From NCBI GenBank assembly GCA_025869455.1, contig JAOZVT010000376.1, positions 1 through 12,689 of the forward strand: a DNA stretch of 12,689 bases. The letters are read 5' to 3'. The position numbers were made by a program, and so were the translations under genes. Positions 1-6,067 of the stretch are shown in pieces. This DNA is from Prosthecobacter sp. Its GTDB lineage: Bacteria > Verrucomicrobiota > Verrucomicrobiia > Verrucomicrobiales > Verrucomicrobiaceae. The notes beneath the pieces were generated by a model, which was not told the DNA's origin, made no database searches, and saw only the letters and a list, made by a program, of their open reading frames with translations. The first letter of the stretch is position 1. Each line of letters starts with the position of its first letter.

Positions 1-97
1 AGGGCTTGGGCAAAACCTGGAGAAGCACGTTCGGATCAATCCGGTAATTGAGAATCACCCTTCTTTCTATCAATCCGTGAATGCTGTCAAATATCAT
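1..97 (-). CDS. DUF2071 (YqjF-like) family protein, N-terminal part only
   Basis: An ATG at 95-97 on the minus strand opens a frame that stays open for 32 codons and runs out of the window. It reads MIFDSIHGLIERRV, then a stretch with NYRIDPNVLLQVLP. An N-terminus of the type 'hydrophobic-FD-x-I-x-G-x-IERR-(5)-NYRxDPxVLxxxLP' is what I recall for DUF2071/YqjF-like proteins, which belong to the acetoacetate-decarboxylase-like fold; their biochemical role is generally unknown. The gene follows rplT in the same direction but is separated from it by a strong terminator, so it is probably transcribed on its own. No good -35/-10 pair was found in the roughly 60 nt in front of it. An overlapping plus-strand frame (2-103) is also open but has no start and no recognisable motif. 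Family call is by memory of the N-terminal motif only. Confidence 0.6.
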   Translation of the reverse strand, partial: MIFDSIHGLIERRVILNYRIDPNVLLQVLPKP

Positions 98-156
98 ACC
101 TGACGCTAGAATAAAGGGTAGGCAAATCAAACGCTTAATACCAACGCTTCCCCCCC

Positions 157-189
157 AAAACAAAACAGCCGGAGCGTGAGCTCCGGCTG
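157..189 (-). terminator. Rho-independent terminator of rpmI-rplT
   Basis: CAGCCGGAGC (166-175) and GCTCCGGCTG (180-189) form a perfect 10-bp GC-rich stem with a 4-nt loop. Read on the minus strand it is followed at once by TTTTGTTTT (165-157). It lies 30 nt past the rplT stop codon. A weaker outer pairing, CCAACGC (141-147) with GCGTTGG (189-195), flanks it. Confidence 0.9.
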
Positions 190-219
190 CGTTGGTTAAA
201 GAATCTAGCGGATGAAGAA

Positions 220-606
220 TTAAGCGGCAGCTTTGATCTGCTCAGCTTTCTTCTCGATGGCAGCTTTGGCCTGGTTAGCCAGGGCAACAAAGGCAGCTTC
301 GTCCTTGATGGCGATTTCGGACAGCACTTTGCGGTCGATTTCGATTCCAGCGAACTTCAGGCCTTCCATGAGACGGCTGTAAGTGATACCGACAGCGCGT
401 GCGGCGGCGTTGATACGCTGAATCCACAGGTTGCGGAAGTTGCGCTTACGGACCTTACGGTCACGGTAGTTATACGTCATCGCCTTGCGGACAGCGTCCT
501 TGGCGTAACGGAAATGGGTGGATCGGAACCCGCGGAAGCCCTTGGCTTTCGCGAGTGTGCGCTTGCGGCGTTTGCGGCTAGCGGGTGCGTTGGTGGCTCT
601 TGGCAT
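220..606 (-). CDS. rplT: 50S ribosomal protein L20
   Basis: L20 binds 23S rRNA early in assembly of the large ribosomal subunit; in several bacteria it also represses its own operon by binding the mRNA. The 128-aa product has the very basic N-terminus typical of the family (RKRRKRTLAKAKGFRG), the RDRKVRKRNFRNLWIQRINAA core at about residues 48-68 and the conserved segment GITYSRLMEGLKFAGIEIDRK at about 73-93. It is about 10 residues longer than the usual 117-119 aa; the extra is an Ala/Lys-rich tail (KAAIEKKAEQIKAAA). It lies 118 nt after rpmI in the same direction and ends in a strong terminator. The ATG at 604-606 has only a weak purine run (AGAGAAATAGAAA) in front and no GGAGG. pheS, often next in this operon, is absent. 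Confidence 0.97.
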   Translation of the reverse strand: MPRATNAPASRKRRKRTLAKAKGFRGFRSTHFRYAKDAVRKAMTYNYRDRKVRKRNFRNLWIQRINAAARAVGITYSRLMEGLKFAGIEIDRKVLSEIAIKDEAAFVALANQAKAAIEKKAEQIKAAA

Positions 607-647
607 TTTCTATTTCTCTGAACAGGCTGTTGTTTGGGATTCGATGA

Positions 648-719
648 CCGGCCTCACCTGATCTAAGACCTTCACAAGCGTGAAGCCAGACCGGAGCATC
701 GTGGTTCCGCTAGGGAACC
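648..719 (-). promoter_or_regulatory. Structured rpmI-rplT intercistronic spacer, possible L20 autoregulatory site
   Basis: The 118-nt spacer can fold in the minus-strand RNA. One hairpin pairs GGUUCC with GGAACC (plus positions 714-719 and 703-708, 5-nt loop). A second has an outer helix CCGGUC/GGCCGG (689-694 with 648-653, including one G-U) and an inner helix CUUCAC/GUGAAG (680-685 with 670-675, loop GCUU). L20 of other bacteria represses its own translation through mRNA structures that imitate its 23S rRNA site. That this spacer does so is my inference from its position and fold; I did not match it to the known L20 target. Confidence 0.35.
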
Positions 720-724
720 GTGGA

Positions 725-943
725 TTAACCGCGGTGTGAGAATGGCATATTTGCCAACACACCTGCTTTATCCACTTCTGCCACGAGGGCGACTTTACCG
801 AGGTTACGCTTACGTTTGCGGCTCTTGTTCTGCAAGATGTGGCGCTTGCCTTGTTTACGGCGAAGCACCTTACCTGTTGCAGTTACTTTGAACCGTTTAG
901 AGTAAGCTTTTCTCGTTTTTGCTATACCAGCGTTTTTGGACAT
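725..943 (-). CDS. rpmI: 50S ribosomal protein L35
   Basis: L35 is a small basic protein of the large ribosomal subunit. The 72-aa product shows the family pattern: KTRKAYSKRFKVTATGKVLRRKQGKRHILQNKSRKRKRNLGK at about residues 9-50, then a short acidic and hydrophobic tail; typical length is 64-66 aa. It is the first gene of a two-gene operon with rplT. infC, usually directly upstream, is missing: the next gene is a divergent kinase 160 nt away. The ATG at 941-943 is preceded by GCGGCCCCT and so has no Shine-Dalgarno sequence, odd for a ribosomal protein gene in most bacteria. A sigma70-like promoter lies about 60 nt upstream. Confidence 0.95.
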   Translation of the reverse strand: MSKNAGIAKTRKAYSKRFKVTATGKVLRRKQGKRHILQNKSRKRKRNLGKVALVAEVDKAGVLANMPFSHRG

Positions 944-1004
944 AGGGGCCGCGAAGTTGCAGCCAAATGGACAAACGGCAAGGGCTTTTTATCTTCAGAG
1001 GTGA

Positions 1005-1033
1005 AGTTTAGGCAAAAAAGACGCTTTCGTCAA
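1005..1033 (-). promoter_or_regulatory. Sigma70-type promoter of rpmI-rplT
   Basis: On the minus strand TTGACG (1028-1033) and TAAACT (1005-1010) are separated by exactly 17 nt. The -35 matches the consensus at 5 of 6 positions and the -10 at 4 of 6. The predicted start near 998 would give a leader of about 55 nt before the rpmI ATG. Confidence 0.65.
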
Positions 1034-1048
1034 AGATTGGCATTCAAG

Positions 1049-1077
1049 TTGCCACTTTAACCAGTGCCTCTTAGGGT
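1049..1077 (+). promoter_or_regulatory. Weak promoter candidate of the GHMP kinase gene
   Basis: TTGCCA (1049-1054) and TAGGGT (1072-1077) are 17 nt apart. The -35 is good (5 of 6) but the -10 is poor. If used, transcription would begin near 1084, after the GTG at 1064 and just before the ATG at 1103, which agrees with the chosen start. It lies back-to-back with the rpmI promoter. Confidence 0.25.
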
Positions 1078-1102
1078 TTACCTCTCTTCTTCTCCCGATC
1101 TC

Positions 1103-2107
1103 ATGCTCATCAAGACGAAAGCCTATGCCCGCGCCGGTTTGGTGGGAAACCCTTCCGATGGTTATTTTGGCAAGACCATCTCGTTCATCATCCGCAATTT
1201 CGCGGCGGAAATCACTCTCTATGAGTCCCCGGAGTTGCAGATCGAGCCCACCCAGCGGGATCTTTCCGTGTTCAGCAGCATTGAGGAACTGGCCCGCGAT
1301 GTCCGCCAAAACGGCTATTACGGCGGCATTCGCCTCCTCAAAGCCAGTGTGAAGCGCTTCTTTGACTACTGTGATAAAGAAGGCCTGGAATTACACGGGC
1401 GGAATTTCACCCTGCGTTACACGACCAATATCCCCCCCCAGGTCGGCATGGCGGGTAGCAGCGCCATCATCACAGCCTGCTGGCGGGCGCTGATGCAGTT
1501 TTACAAAATCGAAATTCCGAATCACATCCTGCCTAGCCTGGTGCTGAGTGTGGAAAATGACGAGCTAGGCATTCCCGCAGGCCTGCAAGATCGCGTGATC
1601 CAGGCCTATGAGGGAGTGGTGTTCATGGACTTTAACCGGGCCTCCATTGAAAAACTAGGCTATGGCATTTATGAAGAGCTAGACCCGGCCACGCTGCCGA
1701 ACGTCTATGTGGCCTACACGGCGAAATTAAGCGAAGGAACCGAAGTGTTTCACAACGACATCCGCAGCCGCTGGAATCGCGGGGATCGGGAAATCGTCAG
1801 CGCCATGTATCAGTGGGCCAATCTAGCCCAGCGCGTGCGCGATCTCTTGAACGAAGGTCGCGGTCTAGAGATAGGCCCCCTGCTCAATGAGAACTTTGAT
1901 CTCCGTCGCCGGCTCTACAAGCTCGGTCAGGGAAACATCGACATGGTCGAAACCGCCCGCGACTGCGGTGCCAGCGCCAAATTCACCGGCAGCGGCGGAG
2001 CCATCGTAGGCACCTATGAAGATGAAGCCATGTTCCAGAAGCTGAAAAAAGCCATGGAACCGCTCAACGTCGCTGTGATCCAGCCGCAGATTTTGCCAGT
2101 CGGGTAA
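1103..2107 (+). CDS. GHMP-family kinase, glucuronokinase-like
   Basis: GHMP kinases phosphorylate small molecules with ATP. This 334-aa protein resembles plant glucuronokinase (D-glucuronate to glucuronate 1-phosphate, the step before UDP-glucuronate) more than galactokinase or mevalonate kinases. Visible: the N-terminal substrate segment AYARAGLVGNPSDGYFGKTIS (residues 7-27), the phosphate-binding loop PPQVGMAGSSA (111-121), ELGIPAGLQDRV with the likely catalytic Asp163, and the third GHMP motif KFTGSGGA (293-300). The plant enzyme carries similar NPSD, GSSA and GLQDR segments. The frame also has a GTG at 1064, but the ATG at 1103 begins just before the conserved region and is preferred. Neither start has a Shine-Dalgarno sequence. 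The exact sugar substrate is inferred; another sugar or heptose-type kinase remains possible. The gene stands alone, divergent from rpmI. Confidence 0.8.
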   Translation: MLIKTKAYARAGLVGNPSDGYFGKTISFIIRNFAAEITLYESPELQIEPTQRDLSVFSSIEELARDVRQNGYYGGIRLLKASVKRFFDYCDKEGLELHGRNFTLRYTTNIPPQVGMAGSSAIITACWRALMQFYKIEIPNHILPSLVLSVENDELGIPAGLQDRVIQAYEGVVFMDFNRASIEKLGYGIYEELDPATLPNVYVAYTAKLSEGTEVFHNDIRSRWNRGDREIVSAMYQWANLAQRVRDLLNEGRGLEIGPLLNENFDLRRRLYKLGQGNIDMVETARDCGASAKFTGSGGAIVGTYEDEAMFQKLKKAMEPLNVAVIQPQILPVG

Positions 2108-2131
2108 GTGAGGCCGAAGGTCTCGCGGTAG

Positions 2132-2154
2132 CATCATCAGCTTTCCTGATGGTG
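2132..2154 (+). terminator. Hairpin after the GHMP kinase gene, possible terminator
   Basis: A 9-bp stem (2132-2140 with 2146-2154, one G-T pair) closes a CTTTC loop 24 nt after the stop codon. There is no T-run behind it, so if it acts as a terminator it is not a classical one. The remainder of the spacer to 2366 shows only short palindromes such as TGGTTAACCA (2247-2256) and CCCTGGGCTCAGGG (2179-2192); no convincing gene or promoter was seen there. Confidence 0.35.
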
Positions 2155-2372
2155 GCATTCGATCTCCTGATTGGATGGCCCTGGGCTCAGGGTGCTTCAT
2201 GGGGGCCATGAAACATTTGTTCGCTTTTCTACCTCGGATCTCGGTTTGGTTAACCACGGCTCCTGGGGCTGCGGCTCCGCTGCGTCCCTGCCAGATTCTG
2301 TTTCTCAATGGGCGGGTCATTGAACTCAGGACTCCCCTTTCCTCCTCACGGAATCCAGGTTAGACTGTGATG

Positions 2373-3308
2373 ATGGAACTGTACCAACTCCGCTCCTTTG
2401 TGGCTGTGGCTGAAGAAGGCCACCTGACACGGGCCTCTGAGCGTCTGTTTTCCAGTCAGCCGACGGTCAGCAGTCACATCAAGGCGCTGGAGGAGCAGCT
2501 AGGTCTGCGGCTCTTTGACCGCACGACGCGCGGCATGATCCTGACCGACGATGGGCAGATCATGCTGGATCACGCACGCACCATTCTGAACCAGGCCGAA
2601 AGCATGAGCCGGAAGGCCAGTGCCATCAAAACCCCTGAGGGGGGCCTCTTCCGCCTGGGCATCAACAACGCGCTGGATTTTCTCCGTGCGGATCAGGTGG
2701 TGGCGCACATGGTGGAGCGCTATTCACAGATGAAGTTCCAGATCGATCAGGGCAGCAGCGGGGCGGTGCTGGCCGCGATTGCGAGGGGAGATCTGGATGC
2801 GGGATTTTATGAGGGTGAAAATGAGTACGATGAGATCGACTCCACCCTGCTCACCCACATCCCCATTTCCATCGTCATTCCACGTCAGTGGTCGGAGGAG
2901 TTTCAGGAGCCTGACTGGGCAAAATTGCAAACGCGGCCCTGGGTCTTTGTCTCCACGCTCTGTTCTTACTATCGCTTGATCGAAAGGCTGGAGCAGCGGC
3001 ACCAGCTGCGTTTGGATAAACGCTTTGAAGTCAGCGAGGATCAGGCATCGCTCAGCCTAGTGGCCCGCTGTGTGGCGCTCTCCGTGCTGCCAGTGCAGCA
3101 TGTGGAGGAGTCTCCGCTGCGGGATCGCGTGGCGTTTTGGCCGCACTTTCAGCATGCGATGCCGCTGCACATCGCCTATCGCCACGACCGCGCACATGAG
3201 CCGCGCATCCGTGCGCTGCGGGAAATTTGTCAAGAGGTCTGGGGACAGACTGAGGAGCGTGCGAAGCAAGCCGAATTGGTTAGGCCACCGCAGCGGCTGA
3301 GCGCGTGA
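2373..3308 (+). CDS. LysR-type transcriptional regulator
   Basis: LysR proteins are DNA-binding regulators that respond to a small effector and often control a neighbouring gene. The 311-aa product begins MELYQLRSFVAVAEEGHLTRASERL, the classical winged helix-turn-helix, with the recognition part around SSQPTVSSHIKALEEQLG (about residues 27-44) and the wing RLFDRTTRGMILTDDG. A linker helix follows (about 65-85), then the effector-binding domain to about 290. A GTG at 2367 and ATGs at 2370 and 2373 are adjacent in frame; the third gives the usual MELYQLR start. It converges with the cluster on the minus strand (9 nt between stops), so it is not divergent from its possible targets as LysR genes usually are. 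Target and effector are unknown. The last 20 or so residues are polar and probably disordered. Confidence 0.92.
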   Translation: MELYQLRSFVAVAEEGHLTRASERLFSSQPTVSSHIKALEEQLGLRLFDRTTRGMILTDDGQIMLDHARTILNQAESMSRKASAIKTPEGGLFRLGINNALDFLRADQVVAHMVERYSQMKFQIDQGSSGAVLAAIARGDLDAGFYEGENEYDEIDSTLLTHIPISIVIPRQWSEEFQEPDWAKLQTRPWVFVSTLCSYYRLIERLEQRHQLRLDKRFEVSEDQASLSLVARCVALSVLPVQHVEESPLRDRVAFWPHFQHAMPLHIAYRHDRAHEPRIRALREICQEVWGQTEERAKQAELVRPPQRLSA

Positions 3309-3320
3309 GGTTTGCGCTCA
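3298..3320. terminator. Hairpin over the two convergent stop codons
   Basis: TGAGCGC (3298-3304) and GCGCTCA (3314-3320) form a 7-bp inverted repeat with a 9-nt loop. It contains the stop codon of the regulator gene and that of the opposing sialidase-fold gene. It is placed to work for both directions but has no T-run on either side, so a terminator role is only possible. Confidence 0.3.
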
Positions 3321-4601
3321 CTGACTCTTCACAAAGTACTCTCGGCGCAACTTGCTAAAGACGATCTCTGAGGTGCCAAACTTGGGGATCAGGCGACGCC
3401 TGCCAGTCGAGTAAGAGACATAGACTTCGTCCCGATAGAGGCACATGAAGGGTGTGTTTACCGCGTTGTAGTCCGTGATGGAAAAGGCGCGCTCGTAGCG
3501 ACTGTATGAACGATCAATCAACACGACATCGCAGGTATTGCGGGTCACCGAGGCCCCGCCCATGCTGACACTAGGGGCGGTAAACAGGGCCACCATTCCA
3601 ATAGGAGACCCGAAGTTCACGAGGGTGGGCCGACCAATGCCATAGGTCCACTTCTTCACGGGCGCATCAAAGGCATACAGATCGGTCTTGCTGGCCTTGC
3701 TCAGGACATAACCACCCTCCACGACATTGGTGCGTAGATGCAGATAAATGTGTTTGCTGTCCTGCGTCATCGCGGGTTCAGCCAGGATTTTCACCTCGGA
3801 TGTCAAGAGGCGTGGGTCGGGTGCGCCGAGGAGTTCCCAGGTGGCACCATGATCAGAGCTACGCATGAGAATATTCGTCAGCAATCGCGTGACGCCTTCT
3901 TCGGAATTTTTGATCTGAATGGTGCTGTAAAGTTGGCCATCAAACTCCACAAAATCACAGGCGGTGCTGATGCCTTTGGTGAACTGATCCCCAAAGCCCG
4001 CGCCGAACAAAAAGTCCAACTGGCTCTGCACCGCAGGCACGGCTAGGTCCATGACCTGCGTCGAATCTTTAGCGATGGTGCAACGCGCCGCTTTCACTTC
4101 CGAGAGCTTGCCAGAGGGGATGTCGTAGTCCTTATAAAAGACACGGTAAGCTGGCACGTTATCCCCATTCACGCGACCAGTGTAAAAGACACGCAGCGTT
4201 TGATCATCCAGATGATACACCATGGGTGCAGAGACAAAGGTGCCGCCCACGGTGAAGTCCGGGGAGGCATCTCCCACCTGAGCCACGTCCACCCAGGTAG
4301 CCGTGGCGGTGGGGTTCAGAATATTAAAGATGGCCATGCGTGCCACCTGCCCCGCTTTATTCTCCTCGGGGGTGGTTTCATTGCATTGATAAACGACATA
4401 CCCTATGCCCTTCACGATGCACATGGAGGACTGGTGCGCGTATTGCTCGGTCGTGAACTTGCTGACCAAGACCGACTGATCCACAAACGAGCGCGATGAG
4501 AGCTCGCCATTGGGGAATTTGGAAGGCTTTGCTTCTTCAGCCCGAGTGGCCATCACTCCGACCCACAGGCCGGCCAAGATCATGAAGTGGTGTTTAAACA
4601 T
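3318..4601 (-). CDS. Secreted sialidase-superfamily (BNR/Asp-box) protein
   Basis: The 427-aa product starts with a signal peptide: a basic tip (MFKHHF), a hydrophobic core (MILAGLWVGV) and a cleavage site after ATRA, before EEAKPS. The mature part is rich in beta-strand-like segments and contains one clear Asp-box, SSDHGATW (about residues 248-255), the turn motif of sialidase-fold beta-propellers. Segments such as LRVFYTGRVNGDN and EVYVSYSTGRRRLIPKFG fit a glycosidase-like propeller, but I cannot identify the arginine triad or the RIP motif of true sialidases, so the activity is open: glycan hydrolase, lyase or sugar-binding protein. It is the last gene of the cluster with the cupin and RraA-like protein; a GTG at 4622, 4 nt after the cupin stop, is an alternative start with a GGTGG upstream. 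The product is probably periplasmic or secreted. Confidence 0.65.
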   Translation of the reverse strand: MFKHHFMILAGLWVGVMATRAEEAKPSKFPNGELSSRSFVDQSVLVSKFTTEQYAHQSSMCIVKGIGYVVYQCNETTPEENKAGQVARMAIFNILNPTATATWVDVAQVGDASPDFTVGGTFVSAPMVYHLDDQTLRVFYTGRVNGDNVPAYRVFYKDYDIPSGKLSEVKAARCTIAKDSTQVMDLAVPAVQSQLDFLFGAGFGDQFTKGISTACDFVEFDGQLYSTIQIKNSEEGVTRLLTNILMRSSDHGATWELLGAPDPRLLTSEVKILAEPAMTQDSKHIYLHLRTNVVEGGYVLSKASKTDLYAFDAPVKKWTYGIGRPTLVNFGSPIGMVALFTAPSVSMGGASVTRNTCDVVLIDRSYSRYERAFSITDYNAVNTPFMCLYRDEVYVSYSTGRRRLIPKFGTSEIVFSKLRREYFVKSQ

Positions 4602-4625
4602 GGAAGGAGTCAAAAAAGGCACTCA

Positions 4626-4973
4626 TCAGGCCACCGTCAGTGGACCATCAAAGGTGGTTAGGCTGATGACTTCCGTCTTAGCCACATGCGGACCGTGCAA
4701 GCTACCTTTGGGCGCAAAGAAGAGGGTGCCGGGCGTGTATGTCACGTCACTTTCCTGCCACTCACCTGAGAGTATCCAGGCCCATTCATTGGCAGCGGGA
4801 TGCGTGTGTGCAGGAATGGTCATGCCCGCGTGAAATTTCCGCAACACGACCACACCGCCAGTCTGCTCATTCTTGTGCAGAATCTTTAATTCCACCCCTT
4901 CATAGGGTCCAGGCTGCCACGGCTTGTCTTCGGCGAGTGCGATGTAGGGAAACATGTGAATGGCAACGCTCAT
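4626..4973 (-). CDS. Small single-domain cupin protein
   Basis: Cupins are small beta-barrels that often bind a metal and act as dioxygenases, isomerases or sugar-binding sensors. This product (115 aa from the ATG at 4973) carries the first cupin motif as PAHTHPAANEWAWILSGEW, giving His, His and Glu ligands, and a second as PGTLFFAPKGSLHGPHV with the fourth ligand His, so a metal site appears complete. It resembles the anti-sigma ChrR-like and acetylacetone/dihydroxyacetophenone-dioxygenase-like cupins; the substrate cannot be told. A TTG at 4994 would add seven residues but lies inside an inverted repeat, so ATG at 4973 is preferred. It follows the RraA-like gene by about 190 nt and precedes the sialidase-fold gene by 24 nt or less, suggesting co-transcription with the latter. 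Confidence 0.8.
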   Translation of the reverse strand: MSVAIHMFPYIALAEDKPWQPGPYEGVELKILHKNEQTGGVVVLRKFHAGMTIPAHTHPAANEWAWILSGEWQESDVTYTPGTLFFAPKGSLHGPHVAKTEVISLTTFDGPLTVA

Positions 4974-4986
4974 CCCTGGATTGATC

Positions 4987-5012
4987 TTCAACAACCGAAA
5001 GGTTTTGTTGAA
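4987..5012. repeat. Inverted repeat in front of the cupin gene
   Basis: TTCAACAA (4987-4994) and TTGTTGAA (5005-5012) are perfect 8-bp arms. The centre can add CC/GG around a GAAA loop (plus sense) with a TT bulge. It sits 14 nt upstream of the cupin ATG on the minus strand and includes the alternative TTG start. It could be an operator for a dimeric regulator or an mRNA hairpin in the cupin leader; it has no T-run. Confidence 0.5.
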
Positions 5013-5115
5013 GGAATGAAGGAGATGGTTGGGGTCGTTTGGCTTTCAATGCCAATGAATAAACGGCGTTCCCACTCCTCTCTGGGCTGCGCAGCCGCGA
5101 AGTAAAAGACCAAGT

Positions 5116-5148
5116 GGGGCTCACACCAACCGACTCGCAAGCAGCCCC
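5116..5148 (-). terminator. Possible terminator after the RraA-like gene
   Basis: In the minus-strand RNA GGGGCU (5148-5143) can pair with AGCCCC (5121-5116) across a 21-nt loop, and a TTTT (5108-5105) follows after about 7 nt. The stem is short and the loop long, so this is weak. Further down the same spacer is a 12-bp palindrome, GGCTGCGCAGCC (5085-5096). Confidence 0.25.
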
Positions 5149-5166
5149 CTTTAAGCGCGGATCAGC

Positions 5167-5913
5167 TCACCACTCCCCTTCCCGACGGAATTTCTTCTGC
5201 ACGTTTTCGCCGAACTGCTTGCCTGCGGCACTTAGATTTTCGATAACCTGCTCCATCGGTAGTCCCACGCTGCCACGTGCAGCGGGGATCACGGTTTCAC
5301 ATTCGTTGGCATCCATGAATCGGGAGGCCTCTAGCAGGCCCTCCTCCTCGCCAAAGGGAATGGCCATGAAGCCGTGCTTATCCGCATGGATCAACTGCCC
5401 CGGCTGAATCTTCCGCCCAAACACTTCCACCTCACAGCCCCAGCGGATGGGATGCACATGCGCATGCCCCACGCAGAAACGGCGGGCCAAGGCCTTGAAA
5501 CCCGCATTGGTCATCTCATCCACATCTCGGATGGCGCCATCCACAATGCTGCCCACGCAGCCGAGAGCACGGTGCGCATTGCTATTCACCTCTCCCCAAA
5601 AGGAGCCGATGACGCGCGGCTTATCCAGATCCTGCACGATCACGATCTTCGGCCCCGGCACACTGGCCACATAACGACGATACTCTGCCCAGGCACTCGG
5701 GTTTGCCTCGCGATGACTCTTGTCCGAAGGCTGGATCACCACTGTCACCGCCACCCCCACCATCGGCCCCATCTGCGGCATGAAGTCCCGCGTCTCCTCC
5801 AGATTGAAAGCCTCCGCAGCGATATCCGCCTGCGTGATTTGTTCCCAGCCATTGTAGATGGTCGGTGTGTTCCAGCGTTTCAGTTGCAGCATTTCAGAAT
5901 GGGTGATGGGCAT
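5167..5913 (-). CDS. RraA-like / HMG-CHA aldolase-fold protein
   Basis: The RraA family fold covers class II 4-hydroxy-4-methyl-2-oxoglutarate/4-carboxy-4-hydroxy-2-oxoadipate aldolases, oxaloacetate decarboxylases, the RNase E inhibitor RraA and several sugar-acid enzymes. The 248-aa product shows the family core: WGEVNSNAHRALGCVGSIVDG followed by AIRD (106-130), where Arg129 and Asp130 form the substrate/metal site, and PGQLIHADKHGFMAIP (171-186), the usual PGD-x-I-x-D-x-x-G motif. A conserved Asp-aromatic stretch (VQDLDKPRVIGSFWGE) precedes it. It is longer than RraA itself (about 160 aa) and fits the enzyme-type members. Start at 5913 (ATG) has no Shine-Dalgarno; another ATG is at 5892. 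It is the first gene of the minus-strand cluster. Its role is probably breakdown of a sugar- or aromatic-derived keto acid; it is not RraA in the regulator sense. Members are often misnamed demethylmenaquinone methyltransferase. Confidence 0.8.
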   Translation of the reverse strand: MPITHSEMLQLKRWNTPTIYNGWEQITQADIAAEAFNLEETRDFMPQMGPMVGVAVTVVIQPSDKSHREANPSAWAEYRRYVASVPGPKIVIVQDLDKPRVIGSFWGEVNSNAHRALGCVGSIVDGAIRDVDEMTNAGFKALARRFCVGHAHVHPIRWGCEVEVFGRKIQPGQLIHADKHGFMAIPFGEEEGLLEASRFMDANECETVIPAARGSVGLPMEQVIENLSAAGKQFGENVQKKFRREGEW

Positions 5914-5964
5914 GGTGATTTGGAATGGAGCGCATTAAACGCAGATCGCAGAGCGGGACTCACT

Positions 5965-5981
5965 GGTTAGTTTTGCTAACC
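5965..5981. repeat. Short inverted repeat in the divergent spacer
   Basis: GGTTAG (5965-5970) and CTAACC (5976-5981) with a TTTTG spacer. It lies about 50 nt upstream of the RraA-like start, in the spacer shared with the divergent gene at 6068. It may be an operator or an mRNA hairpin in the RraA leader. Confidence 0.3.
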
Positions 5982-6038
5982 GCTGGGACGACCTCGTCTA
6001 TCTATCGAAGTCTCGATGATAAATAGATTGCCTGCGGC

Positions 6039-6054
6039 TTTGATTTGGATCAAA
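6039..6054. promoter_or_regulatory. FNR/CRP-family box (TTGAT-N4-ATCAA)
   Basis: TTTGATTTGGATCAAA contains a perfect match to the FNR/Anr consensus TTGAT-N4-ATCAA (6040-6053), with one further paired base on each side. It is 14 nt before the GTG of the two-TM gene and about 126 nt before the RraA-like gene, which is read the other way. Position suits activation of the RraA-like/cupin/sialidase cluster or repression of the gene at 6068. No -10 at the standard class II distance is obvious on the minus strand (TATCAT at 6016-6021 is about 4 nt too near). Confidence 0.5.
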
Positions 6055-6067
6055 ACCAAACATCGTT

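Noticed and set aside
2..103. Open plus-strand frame from the window start to a TGA, as the end of a plus-strand gene
   Set aside because: The antisense frame has an ATG and a recognisable N-terminal family motif; the plus frame has neither.
1865..2320. 151-codon minus-strand frame
   Set aside because: Mostly antisense to the GHMP kinase; no family features.
2175..2363. 62-codon plus-strand frame before the LysR gene
   Set aside because: No start signal, no conserved motif, Pro/Ala-rich composition and position in a spacer with palindromes.
5085..5096. 12-bp palindrome GGCTGCGCAGCC as an operator or attachment site
   Set aside because: Short, GC-rich and isolated; no gene start nearby in the right place and no second copy.
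5374..5970. 198-codon plus-strand open frame
   Set aside because: It is fully antisense to the RraA-like gene, is rich in His/Arg as expected from a reversed GC-rich gene, and has no recognisable domain.
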